A DNA stretch of 45,194 nucleotides, taken from CAYYGL01 sp964471235. GTDB taxonomy: Bacteria > Calditrichota > Calditrichia > RBG-13-44-9 > J075. The stretch is from assembly GCA_964471235.1 (NCBI GenBank), contig CAYYGL010000011.1, positions 1 through 45,194 on the forward strand. Reading direction: 5' to 3'. The notes below the pieces were generated by a model. It saw only the letters and a list, made by a program, of their open reading frames with translations. It did no database searches and was not told the DNA's origin. A program made the translations under genes and the position numbers. Every line of letters starts with the position of its first letter. Within the stretch, counting starts at the first letter, position 1. This document shows, piece by piece, positions 33,101 through 42,842 of the stretch.

Positions 33101-34579
33101 ATGAATACATTTAAAATTTGCTATCTTTCTTCCGAAGTCGCACCATTTGCCGGGGATTCGGAACTGGCAAATACCGCTTATGCACTTCCGGCAGCGTTAA
33201 AGGAAATGAATCAGGACATACGGTTGATGATGCCCAAATATAAGTCGATCAATGAGCGGCGCTACGTATTACGGGAAGTGATTCGCTTACGGGAGGTAAC
33301 GGTCGAATTAGCCGGTGAGACAAAATTCGCTAACGGAAAAACAGCGTTTTTACCCAATTCCAAAGTGCATGTCTATTTCCTATCCATTCCCGAATATTTC
33401 GATCGCAAGGGGGTGTATACCGACCCACAGTCCGGGAAAAATTTCCCTGATAATGCGCAACGATTTGCTCATTTTGCGATTAGTGTCATGGAAACCTTAA
33501 AACTGCTTTATTGGCAGCCGGATATCATTCATTGCAATAATTGGGCAACAGCGCTAATCCCTTACTACTTAAAAGTACGGTATAAAGATGATGATTTTTT
33601 CCGAAACACCAGCACGGTGTTAACCATCCATGATTTTGCCAACCAGGGTATCTTCCCGATGAAGATTGCTCCGGAAATCGGAATTGAGGAAGAATTTCTC
33701 CAGCCGGGCGGAGCATTTGAATTTGAAGGAAAAATCAATTTCCTGAAGGGGGGAATTCTCTTTGCCGATAAGTTGAACACGACCAGTATCCAGACGATGG
33801 AAGATGTGCTCACCAATCCTGACAAAGCCCACGGTTTGGCGGATATCATCAACCGGCGGAAGAAAGATTTCCAGGGAATTGTGAACGGGTTGAACTACGG
33901 TACCTGGAATCCAGAAACCGACGAAGATATTGCTACCCCCTATGATGCCAAATCCGTTACCAAGAAGCAGGAAAATAAGAAAGCATTCTGTTCGGAAATG
34001 GAATTGGACCCCTCTCGATTGTTGATTAAGACCCTCGTCGATATAAATGAAAAACAACAGTTGGAGATTTTTTCAAAAGTTGTGGCGGATCTGGCAAAAG
34101 ACCCGGTGCAATTATTTTTATTCGCCGATGAATCCTCCCCCTATTTTTCACAATTGGAAAAGCTGGCGAAAAAACATGCCCAATTTGTTACCCTGCGTTC
34201 CCGACTGGATACCCGTTTATCCCACTTACTGTGGGCAGCCGCGGATATGCTGTTTCTTCCCTTTCCGGATACCAGCAGCATTACCCCGCTTTTGAAAGCG
34301 CTTCGATACGGAACAGTCCCGGTAGCATTGTATCATGGTGTAATCCGGGATGTACTGGTTCCATTTGACGGAGAAACCGGCAAAGGCAGCGGTTTTGCAA
34401 TTCCGGAGGCAACTCCCCCGGCAATGCTGAGCACCCTTCGCAAGGCGTTTTCAGTACAAAAAGACGGAAAGATGTGGGCAAAAATTCAGAAAAGCGGTAT
34501 GCGCAGCGACTTCTCCTGGGAAACAACCGCGAAAAAATATCTCAAGCTATATGAAAAAGCCGCCAAAAAGAAACGGTAA
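33101..34579 (+). CDS. glycogen-synthase-like (GT5) protein lacking donor-site motifs
   Basis: 492 residues from the ATG at 33101 (GAGGG 8 bases upstream). Collinear with bacterial GlgA: ICYLSSEVAPFAG, FPDNAQRFAHFAISVMETL, IIHCNNWATALIP, VLTIHDFANQGIFP, FLKGGILFADKLNTTS, IVNGLNYGTWNPETD and a C-terminal LRYGTVPVALYHG. But K-T-G-G-L-A-D is replaced by GDSELANT (18-25), the R-x-x-x-Q-K-G donor-phosphate segment by VDINEKQQLEI, and the P-S-R-F-E-P-C-G-L loop by PFPDTSSITPL (about 385-395). These hold ADP-glucose and include the catalytic Lys/Glu, so polymerase activity is doubtful. It may be a regulatory or carbohydrate-binding relative. Confidence 0.8.
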   Translation: MNTFKICYLSSEVAPFAGDSELANTAYALPAALKEMNQDIRLMMPKYKSINERRYVLREVIRLREVTVELAGETKFANGKTAFLPNSKVHVYFLSIPEYFDRKGVYTDPQSGKNFPDNAQRFAHFAISVMETLKLLYWQPDIIHCNNWATALIPYYLKVRYKDDDFFRNTSTVLTIHDFANQGIFPMKIAPEIGIEEEFLQPGGAFEFEGKINFLKGGILFADKLNTTSIQTMEDVLTNPDKAHGLADIINRRKKDFQGIVNGLNYGTWNPETDEDIATPYDAKSVTKKQENKKAFCSEMELDPSRLLIKTLVDINEKQQLEIFSKVVADLAKDPVQLFLFADESSPYFSQLEKLAKKHAQFVTLRSRLDTRLSHLLWAAADMLFLPFPDTSSITPLLKALRYGTVPVALYHGVIRDVLVPFDGETGKGSGFAIPEATPPAMLSTLRKAFSVQKDGKMWAKIQKSGMRSDFSWETTAKKYLKLYEKAAKKKR

Positions 34580-34610
34580 TCGGCGGGAGGCTGTGGGGTG
34601 TAGGCAGGAT

Positions 34611-34638
34611 TCAGTAAGACAGTAGTCAGTAGTCAGTA
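34611..34638. repeat. short tandem repeat (AGTAGTC unit)
   Basis: AGTAGTCAGTAGTCAGTA at 34621-34638 repeats a 7-bp unit about 2.5 times, preceded by CAGTAAGAC at 34612 and echoed by CAGACAGTTGTCAG at 34675-34688. It lies in the gap between two convergent transcripts (34580-34740); no terminator is obvious. Confidence 0.6.
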
Positions 34639-34740
34639 AGGTAGCGGCAGCGCGGTGACGGTGGGATATTCCGTCAGACAGTTGTCAGCTCCGTTAATGG
34701 CGGATGAGTAAATGGGGAGTTATTCCTGGCTCGTCCCACC

Positions 34741-37700
34741 TCATTCTTCCGACAATTCCGGATTGCCGGATAACATCCGGGACCTTTTAAACCAGCCATA
34801 CAATCCTTTAAAATAAAGCGCCAGATCATCGAACAGGGTGTAGAATACCGGCACCACAATCAGGGTTAAGAGAGTGCCAATCAGCAGCCCGCCGATTAAT
34901 GCCCGGCCCATGGGAGCATAGGGAATGCCGATTAAATTGGCGGAACCGACTGACATGGGAATCAATCCCCCGATAGTCGTTAAGCTGGTCATCAGGATGG
35001 GGCGAAAGCGGTTTTTTGCGGCATCCAGGATCGCCTCTTTTCTTTCATAGCCTTCCCGCCGACGCCGGTTGATCATATCAATAAGCACAATCCCATTATT
35101 AACAATGACCCCAATTAAAATAATAATCCCGATAGTTGCCATAATATCCTGGGTGGATTTGGTGATATAAAGTGCCAGGTAAGCGCCAAAGAACGCCAGG
35201 GGAATGGTGAGCATAATCGATAATGGCAGAACGATGGATTCAAACAGAATTGCCATCAACAGATAAACAAACACCACGGATAAAATTATTGAGGTTGTAA
35301 ATGTTTCATTTTGTTGCTGAAAGCGGGAAAAGCGGGAGCCTTTTTCCCAGCGGTATCCCACCGGCAGGGGGAACCCTTTCATAATGCGATCGATTTGCCG
35401 GGAGAGTTTGGGAAGATCTTCCATGGTGGTTTTGGCTTTAATCTGAAGAAACGTCTTGCCGTTCTCCCGGGAAATTTCTCCAAACCCCTTCTGAATACCG
35501 AAAGTAGCAAGGGCTGAGAGAGGAAGAGGACGTCCCCGGGAGGTCATAAAGGTCATATTTTTCAACTGTTCCAGATTCTCCCGGTCTGCCTCCTGCACCT
35601 GGATGCGCATTTCAATTTCTTTATCCCGTGACTGGAATTTCGGTAAGTTCAGACCCCGGACGGCATACATAACGGTATAAGCAACCTGATTGGGATTGAT
35701 CCCGTTTCGTGCAGCGATCTCCCGGTCCATAGTAATCCGAATCTCATCCGCTCCGGATTCCCGATCGGTTTCCACGCTGAGCACCCCCGGGATTAAGCGC
35801 ATCCGGCGTTCCACCTCTTCTGCCAACTCCGCCAGCTTATTGGTATCGTCGCCATACAGCATAATCGATACGGCGCCTTCTTCGGAAACACTCCCCCCGC
35901 GCCAGGAGGTGCGCAGTTTAATCCCCGGTTTTTTAGGCACCCGCTCCACAATATCCGCCAACACTTCATCCCGTTTCATGTGCCGGGAATGAGTAAGCCC
36001 CAGCCAGGAAGTCACATTTCGATACACCACATTAAACCACTGCTCCCGCTTCGGGGGATTCAGATACATTCGAACTCTTCCGAACCCGCGCCGGAAACCG
36101 GTATCCACGGCTTTTAAATCGTATTCTTCGGCATGGGCAAAAATGGTATCCTCTACCGATTTAAAGTAGGCATTGGCTTCCTCGGTGGTGAAATGATTGG
36201 GCAGGTTAAAAATCAGCCAGATATCGCTAATATTGCCGTTCTGTTGATCTGCCTGGGGAATATTGGGAATCAGAACCCCGAAGGTAAGCCATAACAGAAC
36301 GCCAACCGCCAATACGATATCCAACCGGCGGTTTAAAATTTTAGCAAGGGCTTTTTGATAATAGGATTTGCTGGCAGCAATTATCCGGTTTTCCGGTGCC
36401 GGCTTTGCCCCCCCGATTTTGGAGGTTGCCAGCGGGATCAACACCAGGGCAACGAATAAAGAACCCAGAAGGGAAAATATCACCGGTAGCCCGATGCGCT
36501 GCATGTAAAAAGTGAAGCCACCCCCTTTATCATCCACCAGCAGCATCGGAACAAAAACGGCAATTGTGGTAAAAGTTGCCATGATAATGGCTAAATTCAC
36601 CTCACTGGCACCCCATACTGAGGCTTTCCGGGCAGAATACCCCTCGTTCCGGCGGTGATAAATATTTTCCAACACCACAATCCCGTTATCCACCACCATT
36701 CCCACGCTGATCATCAGTCCCATCATGACAATAATATTGAGCGACCAGCCGATAAAATAAACCACCATCAGGGAAATTAAAATTGATAGGGGAATGGCAA
36801 ACATCATGATCAGGGTCATGCGGATACTGCGCAGAAAGAACATCAGGATGAGAATGGCAAATAACCCGCCCCACAATCCGGTGTCGATCAGATTGTCGAT
36901 AGAATCCTCGATATACTGCCCCTGGACAAACAAAAATTGCGCTTCTGCCTTGCGCATTACCGGCTGGCGCATAATGTCTTCTTCCAGAACCCGTTTCAAC
37001 TGGTGACTGAGCGCCACCGAATTGGCTAACGATTCTTTATAGATGCCCAACAGCAATCCCGGGCGGCCGTTGATCCGCTGTGTCCAGGTGCGTTTTTGCA
37101 CGTCATATTTTATCTCCGCCACATCGCCTAATTTTAAACCAAACTTCTTAATCGGCAGGTTGCGGATGTCGTCAATGGTTTTAAATCTCCCGATGGAACG
37201 CACCATGAACTTCCGCTCCCCTTCGTACACCCAGCCGGAGGAGATGGCAAAATTGTCACTGCGAAGTTCGTTGATTACCTCATACATATTCAGGCGAAAT
37301 GCCTTCACTTTATCCTGATCAATCAGAATCTGAATGCTTTTTTCATCAGCGCCCCAAATTTCCACATTCCCGACACCGTCAATGCGCTCGATGATGCGTT
37401 TGATGTAATGATCCACCACAAAGTAAGGGTCTTCTACCTCGGGCGGAAAGGTGAAGGACATGAAGATGATCGGGGTGTCGTTGCGACCGAAGCGTCGAAG
37501 GTAATAGCGGTCAAAGTCGGTGGGGAAAACCGCCCGCGCCCGTTCCATTCGGTCACGCAATTGGTCGTATGCCACATCCATGTTGGTTTTGGGGTTGAAT
37601 TCCAGCCAGCTCCAACAGCCGGTGGCATTGCTGTGAGTGTTAATGCGAGTGACCCCGGGAATCGTTCGTAATTGTTCCTCCATGGGACGGGCGATTTGCT

Positions 37701-37899
37701 CTTCCACCTCCTGGGGGTTGGCATTGGGGTAAGGAGTCCAAACTCCTAAATAAGGGGGATTAAACCCGCTGGGCAGCAATTCAATGGGGATTTTCTGGTA
37801 AGCAATGAAGCCCACCACGATAATCGCCAGCAAGGTCACAATTATGGTGATGGGGCGCTTGACGGCTAAATTGGGCAGCAGGGAGGGATTATTGTGCAT
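34741..37899 (-). CDS. RND efflux permease, second subunit
   Basis: 1052 residues, a standard-length AcrB/MdtC-type RND permease: N-terminal helix (about 15-33), two large periplasmic domains, and twelve membrane helices. GMVVDNGIVVLENI in helix 4 has one of the two usual acidic residues (VDN instead of VDD), and VIVNNGIVLIDMINRRRREG follows in the second half. It is the third gene of the leftward operon adaptor - RND1 - RND2, 69 bp after RND1. Pairing of two different RND subunits with one adaptor recalls MdtB/MdtC heterotrimers. No outer-membrane TolC-like gene is in the window. Confidence 0.93.
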   Translation of the reverse strand: MHNNPSLLPNLAVKRPITIIVTLLAIIVVGFIAYQKIPIELLPSGFNPPYLGVWTPYPNANPQEVEEQIARPMEEQLRTIPGVTRINTHSNATGCWSWLEFNPKTNMDVAYDQLRDRMERARAVFPTDFDRYYLRRFGRNDTPIIFMSFTFPPEVEDPYFVVDHYIKRIIERIDGVGNVEIWGADEKSIQILIDQDKVKAFRLNMYEVINELRSDNFAISSGWVYEGERKFMVRSIGRFKTIDDIRNLPIKKFGLKLGDVAEIKYDVQKRTWTQRINGRPGLLLGIYKESLANSVALSHQLKRVLEEDIMRQPVMRKAEAQFLFVQGQYIEDSIDNLIDTGLWGGLFAILILMFFLRSIRMTLIMMFAIPLSILISLMVVYFIGWSLNIIVMMGLMISVGMVVDNGIVVLENIYHRRNEGYSARKASVWGASEVNLAIIMATFTTIAVFVPMLLVDDKGGGFTFYMQRIGLPVIFSLLGSLFVALVLIPLATSKIGGAKPAPENRIIAASKSYYQKALAKILNRRLDIVLAVGVLLWLTFGVLIPNIPQADQQNGNISDIWLIFNLPNHFTTEEANAYFKSVEDTIFAHAEEYDLKAVDTGFRRGFGRVRMYLNPPKREQWFNVVYRNVTSWLGLTHSRHMKRDEVLADIVERVPKKPGIKLRTSWRGGSVSEEGAVSIMLYGDDTNKLAELAEEVERRMRLIPGVLSVETDRESGADEIRITMDREIAARNGINPNQVAYTVMYAVRGLNLPKFQSRDKEIEMRIQVQEADRENLEQLKNMTFMTSRGRPLPLSALATFGIQKGFGEISRENGKTFLQIKAKTTMEDLPKLSRQIDRIMKGFPLPVGYRWEKGSRFSRFQQQNETFTTSIILSVVFVYLLMAILFESIVLPLSIMLTIPLAFFGAYLALYITKSTQDIMATIGIIILIGVIVNNGIVLIDMINRRRREGYERKEAILDAAKNRFRPILMTSLTTIGGLIPMSVGSANLIGIPYAPMGRALIGGLLIGTLLTLIVVPVFYTLFDDLALYFKGLYGWFKRSRMLSGNPELSEE

Positions 37900-37927
37900 G
37901 ACGATTATCCTTAAAATGGTAACAAAC

Positions 37928-37990
37928 GAAATGTGAAACGTGAAAAGTAAAATATCTTTCTTTACGCTTCATGCTTCACGTTCCACATTC
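37928..37990. repeat. inverted repeat between the two RND genes
   Basis: GAAATGTGAAACGTGAA (37928-37944) and TTCACGTTCCACATTC (37975-37990) are inverted copies with about two differences; inside, AAGTAAA/TTTAC extends the stem. The right arm is coding: it encodes the last residues (NVERE) of RND1 on the minus strand. It can form a strong intercistronic hairpin in the mRNA. Confidence 0.8.
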
Positions 37991-40900
37991 ATCGGAGATT
38001 CTTTACGTTCAAAAATGGCATAAACCGTGGGAATAACCACCAGGGTCAGCACCGTGGCGCTTATCAATCCGGCGATGACCGTAATTGCCATGGGAGTGCG
38101 GATTTCGGCGCCTTCCCCCAATCCCAGCGCCATGGGGAGCAATCCTAACACCGTGGTAGTGGTGGTCATCAAAATCGGTCGCAGGCGCGCCTGCCCGGCT
38201 TGTTTGATGGCTTCGTTTTTTGGCAGACCTTTCCGCCTTAATTGATTGATGTAATCCACCAGCACAATGGCATTGTTTACCACAATTCCGGCAAGCATGA
38301 TCAACCCCAAAAACACCATCACGTTCAAAGCGATGCCGGCTATCCACAACACAAATACCACCCCAATTAAGGCAAACGGCACTGTGAACAAAATGACAAA
38401 CGGATGGATAAAGGATTCGAACTGGGATGCCATCACAATATAGACCATAAAGATGGCTAACAGCAATGCCAGTCGCAGGCTGTTAAGGGAGACCTCCATC
38501 TCCTTGTTCTGTCCGGTGATCTCAAAAGTGAAATCCGGGGGCATGTCCAGGGAATTGAGCACCTGGTAAACATCGGCGCTGACACTGGAGAGGTCTCTGC
38601 CGGAGATATTTGCCAAAATCAGTGCCGCGCGTTGCTGGTCTATCCGGCGAATTTCGCTGGGACCCTCGTGAATTTCAATATCGGCAACGCTTTCCAGGGG
38701 AATTGGGACACCGTTGGGATTTACATTCAGGCGACGTAAATGCCCAATAGTCGCCTTATCCTGCTCTCGCACTTTCACCCGAACGTCAATTCGACGATCT
38801 TCCTTCTTGAATTCAGTGGCAACATCTCCCAAAACTTTGTTTCGTACGATATTTGCCACATTCAGAATATTTAATCCGTAATACGCCAGCCGCTGGCGAT
38901 CGTAGACGATCTGCACTTCCGGGTTGCCCCGCTGGATGTTGGATTTTACATCCGTTAAACCGGGAATTTTGGAAAGCTCCTGCACGGCAAGGCGACTGAT
39001 GCTGGCTAATTCGCTCAAATTATAACCCTTAATTTCCACTTCTACCGGGGTTTTAAAGCTAAACAGCACCGGGCGGGAAATTTTGTAAGTGATGCCGCTA
39101 AAATTTCCCAATTGCTCACGAATGTAACGGAGAACGGCTTCTTCCTCCTCTGCCGGATTGCCGTCCGGCTTCAGGGTGACGGTGATTTTAGCCGTATGTT
39201 CCCCGGCTTCGCTATCGGTTACTTTGGTCAAATCAACCCCGGCAACAGTAGAGATTTTTTCCACTTTCGGATGTTTCAAAATTAGTTGTTCTATCGGGGA
39301 AACCACTTGTGCCGTTGTCTCTACCGGTGTACCGATGGGCAGGGTCAATTCCACATTGAATTCTCCCTGGTGCACTTCCGGGATCAGTTCTTTTCCCAAT
39401 TGGGTAAACATGATGACCACTGCCAGGACAAAAGGCAGAAGGGACATCATAATCACCGACTGACGATGGGTAAGCGCCCAATCGATGCCCCTGGGATACA
39501 GGTCGTTGAGTTTTTGAAATGCCAGATTAAATAGTTTAACAAAAAATCCGGCGATGGGAAACAATATATTTTTCCAGGTCAAAGATACCAGTGTGAAAAG
39601 GGCGCCAATCAATAGGAAGATGAGAGTGATAATTTTGCTGAGGATGTTCAGGAGCAGAAAAACAATGAAGCGAATCAAAATGTAGGGAACCCGGATTAGG
39701 GAGAACAGGATTAATGCCCCCACCTTACCGGGTGAAGCATTCTTAAATGACTGTATCCATCGACGCAGGCTGCTTTTTAATTGGGAGAAGCTTTCAAATT
39801 TTAAAAAGAATTGTTTGGGAGTCTGATTCAGTTTTCCCATTATGGTGGGGTCAATACGCCGGGAGGCTAACATGGGGATAAAGAACAATGCCACTCCCAG
39901 AGATGCCAGCAAAGAGAACACCACTGTTAATGCCAGGTCGCCAAAAATTTGACCGGCAACCCCCTGCACAAAAACCATCGGGAAAAAGACCGCGATGGTG
40001 GTCAGGGTAGAGGCGGTGACCGCAGCACCGACTTCGTGAGTACCCCGGATAACCGATTGGATAAAGTCATCCCCTTCTTCCCGGCAGCGGAAGATGCTTT
40101 CGGTAACCACAATGGAGTTATCCACCAGCATCCCTATACCCAACGCCAGGCCGCCCAGCGACATGATATTCAGTGTCACATCAAACAAACGCATGGGGGC
40201 AAAAGTAGCGATGATGGATATCGGAATTGCCAGCCCCACGATGATGGTGTTTGACAGGTTGTTCAGAAAGAAAAACAACACGACCACCGCCAGAATCCCC
40301 CCAATCACCGCGGTCTTTTTCACTTCATCAATGGAGTTTTTAATAAAAGTCGATTGATCCGTTAGTAATTGAATGTGCAAATCTTTTGGCAAACGGTAGA
40401 CGATGAAGTCGGTCATTTCTTTCATCATCATCTGTTGCTTGAATGCTTGCGGATTTCCCCTGCCCCCTCTTCGGACGCCTCTTTTCTTCGGTTTGGATTT
40501 CTTTTTTACCAGTTTCGCCGTCTTGGATTTTTGAGGGGGTGGGGCAGTTTGAAGCTTTTTCACAAATGCCTGCTGCTCCGGACTGCCAAAGACCTTGTCC
40601 CGCACATTTCTGGCTACTTCTACAATGTTGGCATCGCCTTCTTTGTAAACTTCCAGTTCCACACTCTCCACCCCGTTCAGCCGGGTAATGATCTGGCGTT
40701 CCTTGTGGGTACGATACACTCTGCCAATATCCTTTAACCGAACCTGGCGTCCCTGGCGATGTTCCAGAACAATCTCAGCAATTTCGTTAACGGATTTAAA
40801 TTCATTCAGCGTGCGGACGATGTATTCCGTCTGCCCTTCTTTCAACTCCCCGCCGGCAAGGTTCACATTCTCCTGAGCCAGACGCTGTCGGATTTGCTGA

Positions 40901-41514
40901 ATATCCAGCCCCATCAGGGTAATCTTCTGTTCATTTAATTCCACCCGGATTTCTTCCTCAAAGCCGCCTTTTACCTTCACCGCCGCCACTCCCGGCACGG
41001 TTTCCAGGGTGCGTTTAATTTGTTCTTCCGCCACATAGCGCTGGAAAAACAAATCCGACCCGCCGGTTAATCCCAGGCGAATGATGGGGTCTAACGAGGG
41101 ATCATATTTTAAAATCAGCGGTTTTTTGGCATCTTCCGGCAGGAAAACCCGGTCTAACTGTTCCCGGATCTCACCAATGGCTTTATCAATATCCGTGTCC
41201 CAACTGAATTCCAAAATCACATCCGACTGCCCGGCTTTGGAAATGGAACTGATGGAGACCAGGTTGGTGACCACACCCAGGGCTTCCTCCACCGGGCGGG
41301 AAATGGACGTTTCCACCTCCTCGGGAGCTGCGCCGGAATACTCGGTGCGCACCGTAATCGATGGGTAGCTGATGTCCGGCATCAGGTTTAATGACAACTG
41401 GCTGTAGGAAATCCACCCGAATACCAGGATACCGATTACGATCATAGTGATTGCCACCGGGCGAGTGGTGGTAAAACGAAAAAAGCTTTCTTTGGGGTCG
41501 AAGTTGGATGCCAT
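37969..41514 (-). CDS. RND efflux permease, first subunit, with two unusual insertions
   Basis: 1181 residues, about 130 more than normal RND permeases. Core features are intact: N-terminal helix (20-37), SRPVEEALG, helix 4 GMLVDNSIVVTESIF (about 461-475), and the second-half GIVVNNAIVLVDYINQLRRKG. Two insertions stand out. A very basic stretch at about 329-355 (QKSKTAKLVKKKSKPKKR then GVRRGGRG) lies in the first periplasmic domain near helix 2. A segment of about 100 residues (about 560-672) in the cytoplasmic loop between helices 6 and 7 contains extra hydrophobic stretches (ALILFSLIRVPYILIRFIVF and LLNILSKIITLIFLLIGALF) that look like two or three additional membrane or amphipathic helices. 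The last few residues are encoded by an inverted repeat. Confidence 0.9.
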   Translation of the reverse strand: MASNFDPKESFFRFTTTRPVAITMIVIGILVFGWISYSQLSLNLMPDISYPSITVRTEYSGAAPEEVETSISRPVEEALGVVTNLVSISSISKAGQSDVILEFSWDTDIDKAIGEIREQLDRVFLPEDAKKPLILKYDPSLDPIIRLGLTGGSDLFFQRYVAEEQIKRTLETVPGVAAVKVKGGFEEEIRVELNEQKITLMGLDIQQIRQRLAQENVNLAGGELKEGQTEYIVRTLNEFKSVNEIAEIVLEHRQGRQVRLKDIGRVYRTHKERQIITRLNGVESVELEVYKEGDANIVEVARNVRDKVFGSPEQQAFVKKLQTAPPPQKSKTAKLVKKKSKPKKRGVRRGGRGNPQAFKQQMMMKEMTDFIVYRLPKDLHIQLLTDQSTFIKNSIDEVKKTAVIGGILAVVVLFFFLNNLSNTIIVGLAIPISIIATFAPMRLFDVTLNIMSLGGLALGIGMLVDNSIVVTESIFRCREEGDDFIQSVIRGTHEVGAAVTASTLTTIAVFFPMVFVQGVAGQIFGDLALTVVFSLLASLGVALFFIPMLASRRIDPTIMGKLNQTPKQFFLKFESFSQLKSSLRRWIQSFKNASPGKVGALILFSLIRVPYILIRFIVFLLLNILSKIITLIFLLIGALFTLVSLTWKNILFPIAGFFVKLFNLAFQKLNDLYPRGIDWALTHRQSVIMMSLLPFVLAVVIMFTQLGKELIPEVHQGEFNVELTLPIGTPVETTAQVVSPIEQLILKHPKVEKISTVAGVDLTKVTDSEAGEHTAKITVTLKPDGNPAEEEEAVLRYIREQLGNFSGITYKISRPVLFSFKTPVEVEIKGYNLSELASISRLAVQELSKIPGLTDVKSNIQRGNPEVQIVYDRQRLAYYGLNILNVANIVRNKVLGDVATEFKKEDRRIDVRVKVREQDKATIGHLRRLNVNPNGVPIPLESVADIEIHEGPSEIRRIDQQRAALILANISGRDLSSVSADVYQVLNSLDMPPDFTFEITGQNKEMEVSLNSLRLALLLAIFMVYIVMASQFESFIHPFVILFTVPFALIGVVFVLWIAGIALNVMVFLGLIMLAGIVVNNAIVLVDYINQLRRKGLPKNEAIKQAGQARLRPILMTTTTTVLGLLPMALGLGEGAEIRTPMAITVIAGLISATVLTLVVIPTVYAIFERKESPMNVEREA

Positions 41515-41594
41515 GTAAAAATATTCCTGTATTTATTGACGTCGGGATAAAACCGGAAGCAGGATAAAGAACCGGAACGATGAAGATGTCAAAC

Positions 41595-42842
41595 TTACGG
41601 TGAGTTCGATTTTTTCTGGCGCATGTTTGCCATAGAAATGCGTTCGCCGCTGGAGGCGGTCTGCCAGGGATATTCTCTTTCCTCAATAATTTTTACCCGG
41701 GTGCCATCTTTTAACCCGTTTTGACCCAATACAACGACTTTTGCGCTGTCCGGCAGCTCGTTCATCACTTCGACTTTCTCGGCATCTTCAAAGCCCTTTT
41801 TCAATTCTACCTTCATCGCGCTGTCGGACGTTACAATGAAGAAATAAGTGCGTTCATTTTCATAGATGAGGGCGGACTTGGGAATGAGAGGGGTGTCGGT
41901 GTGAGTATCCACAATTAGCTCGGCATTGACAAACATCCCCGGGCGGAGCCGGTTTTGCGGGTCGGTAACGGCAATGGTTACTTTAAAGGTGCCGCTTTCC
42001 GGATCAATCACCGGGCTGATGCGTTTTACATAACCGCTGAATTTTTTTCCGGGTAACACATCGGTGGTAATGACCGCCGGTTGACGTTTATAGCATTTGG
42101 TAAATTCATCCTGGGGCACATACACCCGCACAATTTTCTTGTCCAGATTGGCAAGAGAAAACAACACCGTCGAAGTTTGCACTCGTTCTCCCACATTCAC
42201 ATTGCGGTCCCCCACAACCCCGGTGATGGGTGCCGTGACGGTGGTGTATTCAAGATTCAATGCCGCCTGCTTCCAGGCAATCTCCGCTTGTTTTAATGCC
42301 AGACGGGCATTCTCATATTCTTCCACACTGAGCAATTCCTGCTCTTCCAATGCTTTCAGCCGTTCAAAGTTGTTCTTTTGTTTTTGATATTCCACCTGTG
42401 CTTTTTGCTCGGCTAATTCAAACTCGTTTTTTTCGATTTGAAGCAGCTTATCCCCCTTTTTCACCCGGTCTCCTTCATCTACATAAATAGCTTCCACCAG
42501 ACCGCTCACCCGGGCAAACACCTGAACCGTTTGTTCCGTTTCCAGGGTAGAACTGAACAACAGAAAATTGGCGATATCTCCTCTGGTCACTGTGGTGACT
42601 TCCACGGGAACGGAATTATCATCGGTAACTTTCCCCTCCCTGTTCGCTTTGCCTTTCCATTTTCCGGCGCGGCTGCGAGGTGATTTCCCCTTAGACTTCT
42701 GGGGAGCGGCGTCAGTTGTTACTGCCGTAGAATCTTTCTGCTGAGTTGTGTCTGAGCTTGGTGTTCCTTCGCCGGAGGAGCAATTGAACAGCAGAACCGG
42801 TATGCCCAGGGAAAGGAACAGAATAAGGAGTAATGGCTTCAT
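41595..42842 (-). CDS. RND periplasmic adaptor (membrane fusion) lipoprotein
   Basis: 415 residues. Lipoprotein signal, lipobox LFNC (Cys21), then a Ser/Thr/Lys-rich tether to about residue 75. The adaptor body has the biotinyl-lipoyl halves (VFARVSGLVEAIYVDEGDRV and TVTAPITGVVGDRNVNVGER), an intervening coiled-coil hairpin (about 150-210), a beta-barrel (VRVYVPQDEF, GTFKVTIAV, LRPGMFVNAEL) and a membrane-proximal domain. It is the first gene of the operon, 80 bp before RND1, and should bridge the pump to an outer-membrane channel encoded elsewhere. The drug or lipid exported is unknown. Confidence 0.93.
   Translation of the reverse strand: MKPLLLILFLSLGIPVLLFNCSSGEGTPSSDTTQQKDSTAVTTDAAPQKSKGKSPRSRAGKWKGKANREGKVTDDNSVPVEVTTVTRGDIANFLLFSSTLETEQTVQVFARVSGLVEAIYVDEGDRVKKGDKLLQIEKNEFELAEQKAQVEYQKQKNNFERLKALEEQELLSVEEYENARLALKQAEIAWKQAALNLEYTTVTAPITGVVGDRNVNVGERVQTSTVLFSLANLDKKIVRVYVPQDEFTKCYKRQPAVITTDVLPGKKFSGYVKRISPVIDPESGTFKVTIAVTDPQNRLRPGMFVNAELIVDTHTDTPLIPKSALIYENERTYFFIVTSDSAMKVELKKGFEDAEKVEVMNELPDSAKVVVLGQNGLKDGTRVKIIEEREYPWQTASSGERISMANMRQKKSNSP

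Noticed and set aside
34611..34690. CRISPR-like repeats near AGTAGTC units
   Set aside because: The unit is 7 bp, tandem without spacers; no cas genes are present in the window.
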